A stretch of DNA of 6,453 nt, from positions 1-6,453 of the forward strand of contig JAPSGG010000091.1 in NCBI GenBank assembly GCA_031177845.1. Reading direction: 5' to 3'. A model generated the notes under the pieces. It saw only the letters and a program-made list of their open reading frames with translations. It was not told the DNA's origin and did no database searches. Below are positions 1 to 4,596 of this stretch, one piece after another. This stretch comes from Chromatiales bacterium (GTDB lineage Bacteria; Pseudomonadota; Gammaproteobacteria; JACCYU01). The position numbers were made by a program, and so were the translations under genes. Each line of letters starts with the position of its first letter. The first letter of the stretch is position 1.

Positions 1-474
1 GCCAAGATGGATCTTATGGTAGCGTTCGAGCTCAACACCGGCATCCTCCACCTGGCGCATGGCGCTTGGATCCATCTCCTTGCTGCCGAACCAATCCAGG
101 AGCACGTGTACCCTGACGCCGGCGCGGCTGCGCTCGGCCAGCGCCTGCGCGAAGTTGCGCCCGATGTCTCCGGACCAATAGATGAAGGTCTCGAAGGTGA
201 TGGTCTTATTGGCGCTGCGTATCGCGTCTAACATAGCCGGGAAGATCTCATCGCCGTTTCGCAAGGGCGTGACCTTGTTACCCTGAAAAACGGGCGCCGT
301 GAAAAGGTTGGCCATCGTGCGGCGGAATTGATCGTCGCCGGCGGCATAGAGATGCTCAATCTTGCGCGCAACCCTCTTCTCCCGTTTGGCAAACTGGCGA
401 ACGATAAAGTCGATCGCCAGGGTCGCACATGCGGTCACTACAGCGGTGATTAGGATCATGAGCCAGGCGGACAT
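1..474 (-). CDS. Cardiolipin synthase / phospholipase D-family protein, N-terminal part (runs off left edge)
   Basis: Open minus-strand frame from ATG at 474-472 to the window edge (158 residues). Cardiolipin synthases of this family join phosphatidyl groups at the inner membrane to make cardiolipin. Residues 3-26 form a hydrophobic N-terminal anchor, followed by a basic stretch rich in K and R (residues 30-39). The diagnostic region is residues 65-150: GNKVTPLRNGDEIF, then ITFETFIYWSGDIGR, then GVRVHVLLDWFGSKEMD, ending in ERYHKIHLG. This is the segment that precedes the first HKD motif in ClsA/ClsB-type proteins. Neither HKD motif is inside the window, so catalytic competence cannot be judged. 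Family members are usually about 400 residues, so under half is seen. The gene diverges from argE. No Shine-Dalgarno is visible before the ATG. A TATACT box lies only six bases upstream, so the message may be leaderless. Family call is firm; exact lipid substrate is inferred. Confidence 0.88.
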   Translation of the reverse strand, partial: MSAWLMILITAVVTACATLAIDFIVRQFAKREKRVARKIEHLYAAGDDQFRRTMANLFTAPVFQGNKVTPLRNGDEIFPAMLDAIRSANKTITFETFIYWSGDIGRNFAQALAERSRAGVRVHVLLDWFGSKEMDPSAMRQVEDAGVELERYHKIHLG

Positions 475-480
475 GCGGGC

Positions 481-486
481 AGTATA
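481..486 (-). promoter_or_regulatory. Possible -10 box of the cardiolipin synthase gene
   Basis: The minus strand reads TATACT (5 of 6 to the sigma70 -10 consensus), six bases before the proposed ATG at 474. A start site about seven bases downstream would fall on or next to the ATG, implying a leaderless transcript. No good -35 hexamer sits 16-18 bases upstream (CAAGCC at best), so the promoter is tentative. Confidence 0.3.
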
Positions 487-492
487 GCGCTT

Positions 493-510
493 GGGCTTGT
501 TCGGGCTTGT
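493..510. repeat. Tandem direct repeat GGGCTTGT in the cls-argE intergenic region
   Basis: Two perfect copies of GGGCTTGT (493-500 and 503-510) are separated by TC, a ten-base period, so both would face the same side of the helix. They sit just upstream of the presumed -10 box of the divergent cardiolipin synthase gene, where the -35 region would be. This fits a protein-binding site, but no regulator is recognised. Confidence 0.4.
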
Positions 511-511
511 A

Positions 512-557
512 GGTGCGTTTGACGCACCACTCAGTGATACACCGAAGGCACCCTTCG
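512..557 (+). promoter_or_regulatory. Two perfect hairpins upstream of argE
   Basis: GGTGCGT TTG ACGCACC (512-528) is a seven-pair stem with a three-base loop. CGAAGG CAC CCTTCG (543-557) is a six-pair stem, also with a three-base loop. They are 14 bases apart and end 49 bases before the argE ATG. Neither is followed by a T tract in either direction, so they are not simple terminators. They may be DNA operators or leader RNA structures. No ARG box (TGAAT/ATTCA inverted pair) was seen here. Confidence 0.4.
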
Positions 558-606
558 TTACTCCGCGAGCTTGCGCGATCTCAGACCCCGCTGCACAATC
601 GGCGTC

Positions 607-1761
607 ATGACCGCGCCGCCCAAACCGCTGGAGATGATGGCCCGGCTGATCGCCACACCGTCGATCAGCAGCGTCAGCCCCGAACGCGACATGAGCAATC
701 GGCCAGTCATCGACCTGCTCGCCGAATGGCTGGAAGGGCTCGGCTATACAATCGTGATACAGCGTGTCGGCGAAAACTCGAAGGCCAATCTTATCGCCAC
801 CTTAGGCCAAGGCGATGATGGATTGGTGCTAGCCGGCCATACCGATACCGTGCCTTTCGACGAAGGCCGCTGGCATTTCGATCCTTTCAATTTGACCGAA
901 GTCGACGGCCGACTGTATGGCCTAGGCACTTCCGACATGAAGTGTTTTCTCGCCATCGCCATCGAGGCCGCGAGGGAATTTACGGCCCGGGATCTGCGCA
1001 GGCCGCTAACAATACTCGCGACCGCCGACGAGGAAAGCTCCATGCAGGGCGCCAAACAGTTGAGTCAATGCGGACGAAAACTGGGGCGGTTTTGTGTGAT
1101 CGGCGAACCGACCAATCTCAAGCCAGTGCGCCAGCACAAAGGGATCTTCATGGAGGCCATCCGCTTGCGCGGGCGCTCCGGGCACTCCAGTGACCCGCGC
1201 CTGGGCAATAGTGCATTGGATGGCATGCATGCCGTGATCGAAGAACTTATCGCGTATCGGGGCGAACTCGCCACGCGCTTTCAGAATCCTGCCTTCGACG
1301 TGCCTGTCCCGACTCTCAATTTGGGCTACATTCACGGCGGCGACAATCCGAACCGTATCTGTGGCGAGTGCGAGCTGCGCATCGATCTGCGATCACTGCC
1401 CGGCATGGACAATGATCTCTTGCGCAACGCGTTGCGCCAGCGGATTAAGGGTGTCGCCGAACGCCTAAACTTGGAATGCGAGTTCAACGCACTATTCGAA
1501 GGCGCACCGGCGATGGAGACCCCCGCCGATTCCCCGATCGTCAAACTGACCGAGCAGTTAACGGGGCATGAGAGCGGCGTCGTCGCGTTTGGCACCGAAG
1601 GCCCTTACCTAAATGCGATGGGCACCGATACCGTGATCCTAGGTCCGGGTGATATCGCGCAGGCGCACCAGCCGGACGAGTATTTGACCCTGGAACGCAT
1701 TCAACCCACGATAGACCTGCTGCGCGCGCTGATCGAAAAAATTTGCCTCTCACACGTTTGA
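607..1761 (+). CDS. argE: N-acetylornithine deacetylase ArgE
   Basis: Cytoplasmic M20-family metallo-enzyme that hydrolyses N2-acetyl-L-ornithine to ornithine and acetate in linear arginine synthesis. The protein has 384 residues, against 383 as I recall for the E. coli enzyme. Motifs in order: LAGHTDTVPFDEGRW with metal ligand H78 and D80; GLGTSDMK with bridging D110; TADEESS with general base E142 and ligand E143; IGEPTNL with ligand E167; RSGHSSDP (H193) in the dimerisation/lid domain; NPNRICGECELRIDLR; and AQAHQPDEYL with ligand H354. All expected metal and catalytic residues are present. The ATG at 607 was chosen because its N terminus (residues 9-22, LEMMARLIATPSIS) starts where other ArgE proteins start. 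A TTG at 571 would add twelve residues without homology. Neither start has a clear Shine-Dalgarno. It diverges from the cardiolipin synthase gene and appears to stand alone, as the next plus-strand gene is 244 bases away. Confidence 0.96.
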   Translation: MTAPPKPLEMMARLIATPSISSVSPERDMSNRPVIDLLAEWLEGLGYTIVIQRVGENSKANLIATLGQGDDGLVLAGHTDTVPFDEGRWHFDPFNLTEVDGRLYGLGTSDMKCFLAIAIEAAREFTARDLRRPLTILATADEESSMQGAKQLSQCGRKLGRFCVIGEPTNLKPVRQHKGIFMEAIRLRGRSGHSSDPRLGNSALDGMHAVIEELIAYRGELATRFQNPAFDVPVPTLNLGYIHGGDNPNRICGECELRIDLRSLPGMDNDLLRNALRQRIKGVAERLNLECEFNALFEGAPAMETPADSPIVKLTEQLTGHESGVVAFGTEGPYLNAMGTDTVILGPGDIAQAHQPDEYLTLERIQPTIDLLRALIEKICLSHV

Positions 1762-2005
1762 AGCTCATCCTGATCCTGGTTCGGGATTGGCGACACTATT
1801 TCCACGAATAAACGACTGGTCACTTGCTCTTCAAGCATGGCAAGGCCACGTGGGTCAGTAGTCTAGCTAGCCTGGCCTTCGACCGAACGCCGAAGACTCG
1901 GGTCCGGCTCTCGGCATCAGTGATCGCTTGCTGATCGACACGCGCAGTTGCTAGGCTAGCGCTCGCCTCCCGGCTACCCCACTTCCACTTTTCTTTTTCA
2001 CAATC
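1762..2005. other. Gene-free spacer between argE and the LURP-like gene, with an 8-bp inverted repeat
   Basis: No convincing coding frame was seen on either strand, and no U-tract terminator for argE. GCTAGCCT (1866-1873) and AGGCTAGC (1953-1960) form a perfect eight-base inverted repeat, 79 bases apart. Inside it, GCCGA/TCGGC (1889-1893/1911-1915) and ATCAG/CTGAT (1916-1920/1931-1935) could form two abutting hairpins. CCACGTGG at 1846-1853 is a small palindrome. The last 25 bases before 2006 are pyrimidine-rich. Because GCTAGC is itself palindromic, the outer pairing may be chance. Confidence 0.45.
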
Positions 2006-2590
2006 ATGGATTTTCCGCTGCAGATCCGCTTCAAGACCCTCGCGTTCGCCCCGCAGATCTCAGTAACAGATTCGAAGGGCCGGCTAGTCTGTTATGTGCG
2101 ACAGAAGATGTTCAGGCTCAAAGAAGCGGTGACCGTTTTCGCCGATCAGGCACAGAGGCGCCCGCTTTACACCATTGCCGCCGATCGAGTGCTGGATGTA
2201 AGCGCGCAATATCACTTCACTAACACTGACGGTCAAGTGCTTGGTGCGGTCCGCCGTCTGGGGATGCGGTCGCTGTGGCGGGCACATTACGAGATTCTGC
2301 GCGAGGGACAGAGGGTGATGACGCTGCAAGAGGAGAATCCTTGGATCAAAGTACTGGACGGTTTATTGGATGCGGTGCCCGTGCTGGGAATCTTCACGGG
2401 TTACCTTCTCCATCCGGCCTACAGTGTGACGCGCTCAGATGGAGCCGTGGTACTACGCTTGGAGAAGCAGGCCGCCTTCATGGAAGGCAGGTATTGGATC
2501 AGTGAGGTGGCGCCACTCGATTCATCTGAGAAGGAATTAGCCATGCTTGCCCTGCTGATGGTGGTTTTGCTGGAGCGCTATCGCGGCTGA
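2006..2590 (+). CDS. LURP-one-related family protein (Tubby C-terminal-like fold), function unknown
   Basis: The 194-residue protein matches the bacterial LURP-one-related (DUF567/YxjI-like) pattern, a single domain with a Tubby/scramblase-like beta-barrel fold. Visible features: an opening strand MDFPLQIRFKTLAFAPQISV; the family hallmark CYVRQKMFRLKEAVTVFAD (residues 29-47); YTIAADRVLDVSAQYHFTN (55-73); GQVLGAVRRLGMRSLWRAHY (76-95); EENPWIKVLDGLLDAVPVLG (109-128), which contains a short hydrophobic segment; and a C-terminal hydrophobic helix KELAMLALLMVVLLERYRG (176-194). Plant members are linked to defence and membrane association. In bacteria the role is unknown, and lipid or membrane contact is only an inference from the fold. 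The ATG at 2006 gives the family's usual N terminus, but no Shine-Dalgarno precedes it; the upstream is CT-rich. It faces the CDF remnant, with only 12 bases between the two stop codons. Confidence 0.75.
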   Translation: MDFPLQIRFKTLAFAPQISVTDSKGRLVCYVRQKMFRLKEAVTVFADQAQRRPLYTIAADRVLDVSAQYHFTNTDGQVLGAVRRLGMRSLWRAHYEILREGQRVMTLQEENPWIKVLDGLLDAVPVLGIFTGYLLHPAYSVTRSDGAVVLRLEKQAAFMEGRYWISEVAPLDSSEKELAMLALLMVVLLERYRG

Positions 2591-2596
2591 CCGCGA
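2581..2596. terminator. Hairpin across the stop codon of the LURP-like gene
   Basis: TCGCGG CTGA CCGCGA is a perfect six-pair GC-rich stem with a four-base loop, and the TGA stop (2588-2590) is in the loop. It sits exactly between two convergent genes, where a terminator is expected. No T tract follows on either strand, so it may instead slow polymerase or protect the 3' end. Confidence 0.35.
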
Positions 2597-2602
2597 GATG
2601 AT

Positions 2603-2901
2603 TCAGGCGAATCTTTGTCTTGCCTCACTCTCAATGAAAACCCATTTAATGTCTAGATGGGTGCGCCGGATCGCTTCATCCAGTTTGGTGATGCTGGCCT
2701 CCAACTCAGTCGCCGAGATATCGTCCGCGAAATCGATGCTGAGATTGGTCAGGATGAAATTCGTGCCCATGTGCAGTGAATCCCCTCGGCCAGCATGGCG
2801 GAGCTGCTGGTGATCTCGGATGCGATGAACTTGGTGGTGATCGCGATCAGCGTGTTGCCAATAAGCGCGGCAACGATGACCTTTTTAGAACCTGAAGCCA
2901 T
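2603..2901 (-). pseudogene. Cation diffusion facilitator (CDF) transporter, remnant with a large internal deletion
   Basis: Minus strand. From ATG at 2901-2899 the frame gives MASGSKKVIVAALIGNTL followed by TKFIASEITSSSAMLAEGIH (residues 23-42), the standard N terminus and first membrane helix of CDF metal-efflux pumps. After GIH the sequence jumps, in another frame, to HMGTNFILTNLSIDFADD (2773-2720). It continues through LDEAIRRTHLDIKWVFIESE to a stop at 2605-2603, which is the end of the cytoplasmic C-terminal domain of the same family. About 42 N-terminal and 56 C-terminal residues remain, against roughly 310 in intact members. So around 210 residues, including membrane helices 2-6 and the metal-binding Asp/His sites, are gone. 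The N-terminal frame hits a stop at 2751-2749 after 50 codons. A transporter cannot be made. It is third in a minus-strand series after the HAD and DoxX-like genes. Confidence 0.85.
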
Positions 2902-2932
2902 GGCACAAAGCCTAGTGCCCGTGGTTGAATGC

Positions 2933-2972
2933 GCAAGAAAGATTCGCTATGGCTAATCGATCGTCCATAGCG
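2933..2972 (-). terminator. Rho-independent-type terminator overlapping the 3' end of the DoxX-like pseudogene
   Basis: On the minus strand CGCTATGG (2972-2965) pairs perfectly with CCATAGCG (2952-2945) across a 12-base loop holding the pseudogene's TAG stop. It is followed by AATCTTTCTT, a T-rich tail. It would end transcription coming from the HAD/DoxX direction before the CDF remnant, whose ATG lies 44 bases further on. The loop is long and the tail imperfect, so strength is uncertain. Confidence 0.5.
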
Positions 2973-3342
2973 TGTCCCATTCTCTGAGAAGGACGCCGCT
3001 AGCATCGGCCAGGCGGCGTAGAACATCAGGCTTATTCCTTCAAAGGGCGCAAGATACTTAGCGAACGACGACAGCGTCGAGACCGCGTGAAAGATCAGTA
3101 CCGCGCCATAGGTTCAGCGCTTGCGAAAACCAAAGCACGAAGCCAATGAGGATTGCAAGCTCAATGAGCCCGATCAGGTATATGACGCCCGCGCTTAAGC
3201 CCCCGATGGCATAAAAGTCCTGATATATGCTGCTCGCATGCTCGGGGCGCGCGAATTTGTCAATGGTCCACATCAGCATGACCAGAAACACGGACAGGCG
3301 CAGCAACAGCAATGCCAGGGGAAGTCAATCATCGCGTGTCAT
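2953..3342 (-). pseudogene. DoxX-like family small membrane protein, broken by two stops and two frame changes
   Basis: Minus strand, start ATG at 3342-3340 with GGAG about ten bases upstream. The frame reads MTRDD, a TGA at codon 6, then LPLALLLLRLSVFLVMLMWT, the typical first helix of DoxX-like proteins. It continues with IDKFARPEHASSIYQDFYAI and LIGLIELAILIGFVLWF (second helix). At a TTTT run (3129-3126) the reading shifts by one base. It continues RKR, a TGA (3116-3114), TYGAVLIFHAVSTLSSFAKY and LAPFEGISLMFYAAWPMLAA. Near 2991 it shifts back and ends LLREWDTLWTID with TAG at 2955-2953. Start and stop are in the same overall frame and span 130 codons, a normal DoxX-like length, so the two frame changes cancel. 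Longest uninterrupted piece: 3058-3327. DoxX-like proteins are four-helix membrane proteins of poorly known role. Homopolymer sequencing error could explain one shift but not all four lesions. Confidence 0.85.
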
Positions 3343-3362
3343 AATGGCGTTCTCCGCTTGAC

Positions 3363-3379
3363 AGCCGAACCCATCGGCT
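3363..3379. other. Small hairpin between the HAD gene and the DoxX-like pseudogene
   Basis: AGCCGA ACCCA TCGGCT is a perfect six-pair stem with a five-base loop in the 66-base gap between the HAD stop codon and the DoxX start. No T tract follows it on the minus strand, so it is not an obvious terminator. HAD and DoxX-like genes may therefore have been co-transcribed. Confidence 0.3.
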
Positions 3380-3408
3380 CGGTAGATCGAATCCTAGTAA
3401 AGCAAAGA

Positions 3409-4092
3409 TCAACAGCCAGCTTGTCCCTCGACTTGGAGGATGCGGTCGGCAACCGCGCTCAGATCCGCGCCGATGATGTCCGGCTGCTCGGCCAATGGAT
3501 CGAGCACCATGCCCGGACGTGCCACAAAGGCGGCTGCACAGCCTGCCCTAAGCGCGCCGATGATGTCCCAATCATGGGCGGCGACCATCCGTAGGTCGGC
3601 CATCCCCACACCCAGGCGCTGCGCGGCCATGCGGTACGGTTCGGCTGCCGGCTTCAGGCGGTGCACCCAGTCCGCCGACAACACCTGTTCGAAGTAGTCA
3701 TACAAGCCGGCGTTTTCGAGTTGAGCCTCGACCACCTTGGCCGTCGAGTTGGTTAGCGCGGCCAAGCGCAGCCCCGCGTTGCGCAGCCGCGCGAAGCTTT
3801 CCGATACATCGGAATGGGGCGGGAGCTTGCGTATGGCGCCGAGAATATCGGCTCGTTGATCAGAGGTCAGCGAGATGCCGTGGCACTTGGCGGTCATCTC
3901 CAATGCGGCACCGCCAATGGTGGAGAAGTCCGAATAGACGTCGGTGACGGTCGCGACCAGCGCCGAACGCACCACCTGTGAAAACCATTCGCGCCGCGCG
4001 CTCGCATCGCCAAATACCTCCTTGAAATGGGGATCGAGGCCGCGTAGATCGAGCAGTGTTTCGTTGACATCGAAGACGATGACTCGCGACAT
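3409..4092 (-). CDS. HAD-superfamily hydrolase, type II haloacid dehalogenase-like
   Basis: 227-residue HAD hydrolase, the usual length for the (S)-2-haloacid dehalogenase subfamily. Motif I is VIVFDVNETLLDL with nucleophile D8 and T12. Motif II is LTNSTAK (N115-S116-T117). Motif III is HRLKPAAEPYR with K147 and Y153. Motif IV is VAAHDWDIIGALRAG with D174 and D176. The region between residues 20 and 95 is the helical cap. In biochemically studied dehalogenases motif IV reads like SNAWD, with a catalytic Ser and Asn. Here the matching positions are Ala and His, so dehalogenation of 2-haloacids is doubtful and a phosphatase or other HAD reaction is possible. Start: an upstream in-frame codon at 4158 would add 22 unrelated residues, while the ATG at 4092 follows a strong AGGGAGG four bases away. 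The gene leads a minus-strand series with two decayed genes downstream and is the only intact member. Confidence 0.87.
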   Translation of the reverse strand: MSRVIVFDVNETLLDLRGLDPHFKEVFGDASARREWFSQVVRSALVATVTDVYSDFSTIGGAALEMTAKCHGISLTSDQRADILGAIRKLPPHSDVSESFARLRNAGLRLAALTNSTAKVVEAQLENAGLYDYFEQVLSADWVHRLKPAAEPYRMAAQRLGVGMADLRMVAAHDWDIIGALRAGCAAAFVARPGMVLDPLAEQPDIIGADLSAVADRILQVEGQAGC

Positions 4093-4096
4093 ACGG

Positions 4097-4103
4097 CCTC
4101 CCT
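4097..4103 (-). promoter_or_regulatory. Ribosome binding site fixing the HAD hydrolase start
   Basis: The minus strand carries AGGGAGG, then ccgt, then the ATG at 4092. It is among the strongest Shine-Dalgarno sequences in the window and supports the short form of the protein over the 249-residue reading from 4158. Confidence 0.7.
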
Positions 4104-4331
4104 GAGGCTTGCCTTGCACGCCGCTTAGAAAGCAAGTCCCCGGCCAGTCCTTCTTCAAGCCGGCACGTTAGCTTCGCACCGGATGCTTCTGCAGCTTTCT
4201 TCGAAAAAATCTCAGGCGGCTAGAAGCTTGGTTGCTCCCGGATGCACAGGCGGATACGTAGAATAAGCCCGAGATGCGCCCTTGCAGGATACATGTGGAG
4301 GGCAAATGCCCGCCCCGCCGGTGAATTGAAT

Positions 4332-4397
4332 GCTAGCCTCCAAGGATAAGGTGTAAATGTGACAAGATGTCACGCGGCAAACTGCCGCAGGGCTAGC
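4332..4397. ncRNA. Candidate structured element: two abutting hairpins closed by an outer helix
   Basis: GCTAGCC (4332-4338) can pair with GGCTAGC (4391-4397). Inside are two 15-base hairpins lying end to end, GTGACA AGA TGTCAC (4359-4373) and GCGGCA AAC TGCCGC (4374-4388), both with six perfect pairs and three-base loops. This layout is a three-way junction and could be a small RNA, a regulatory leader or a protein-binding DNA site. No known riboswitch or small RNA family was recognised, strand is unknown, and no clear promoter was found. Confidence 0.3.
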
Positions 4398-4505
4398 CCC
4401 GCCAAGCGCCAGCGAACAGGCGCACTGGCCTAGAAAGCAGCACTTTGGATGTTAGCCGGGCAAGCTCGAGTAGGATAATGGCAATTGGCCGTTAAAGCGC
4501 ACGAT

Positions 4506-4522
4506 CCGTGCCGCAAGCACGG
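4506..4522. other. Perfect hairpin CCGTGC/GCACGG
   Basis: Six perfect GC-rich pairs with a five-base CGCAA loop, 75 bases beyond the glycosyltransferase stop codon. No T tract follows on either strand, so a terminator role is possible only if U-independent. Confidence 0.3.
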
Positions 4523-4564
4523 CTCGCCTTACTCAAGAAATCCGTTCGCCTCTTAAGATTCCCT

Positions 4565-4577
4565 AGCACCGCGTGCT
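4565..4577 (-). terminator. Weak terminator-like hairpin after the glycosyltransferase gene
   Basis: AGCAC CGC GTGCT is a perfect five-pair stem with a three-base loop, 19 bases after the TAA stop of the minus-strand gene. The following minus-strand sequence is AGGGAATCTT, which lacks a proper T run, so this is only a weak candidate. Confidence 0.25.
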
Positions 4578-4596
4578 CCGGCTCAATGTATGGGCG

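Larger units (their letters stand above)
4093..4596. other. Gene-free, hairpin-rich intergenic region
   Basis: Apart from the HAD leader, no convincing gene was found in about 500 bases on either strand. It contains an unusual number of short perfect stems: GGGCA/TGCCC (4300-4311), GTGACA/TGTCAC (4359-4373), GCGGCA/TGCCGC (4374-4388), GCGCC/GGCGC (4406-4423), CCGTGC/GCACGG (4506-4522) and AGCAC/GTGCT (4565-4577). A 27-codon frame at 4183-4266 lacks a ribosome site. The two genes flanking it are both on the minus strand. It should hold the HAD promoter and the end of the glycosyltransferase transcript. Confidence 0.55.

Noticed and set aside
7..231. Plus-strand open frame of 74 codons at the left edge
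   Set aside because: It is the antisense of the cardiolipin synthase frame, which has clear family motifs on the minus strand.
571..606. TTG start giving a 396-residue ArgE
   Set aside because: The extra twelve residues have no match to ArgE N termini and no ribosome site precedes the TTG; ATG at 607 fits the family.
1778..1788. GGTTCGGGATT resembling a tRNA T-loop
   Set aside because: No matching T-stem, acceptor stem or anticodon arm could be found around it.
2598..2813. Plus-strand 71-codon frame
   Set aside because: It lies antisense to the CDF remnant, whose minus-strand translation matches a known family.
3238..3594. Plus-strand 118-codon frame
   Set aside because: It overlaps the DoxX-like pseudogene and the HAD gene in antisense, and its sequence looks like a shadow frame (Gln/His-rich, no motif).
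4183..4266. Small plus-strand frame of 27 codons
   Set aside because: No Shine-Dalgarno and no recognisable sequence; expected by chance in an intergenic region.
4369..4440. Loose likeness to a cyclic-di-GMP (GEMM) riboswitch around CACGCGGCAAA
   Set aside because: The conserved GCAAAGCC and tetraloop-receptor parts are missing, and no plus-strand gene follows within reach.
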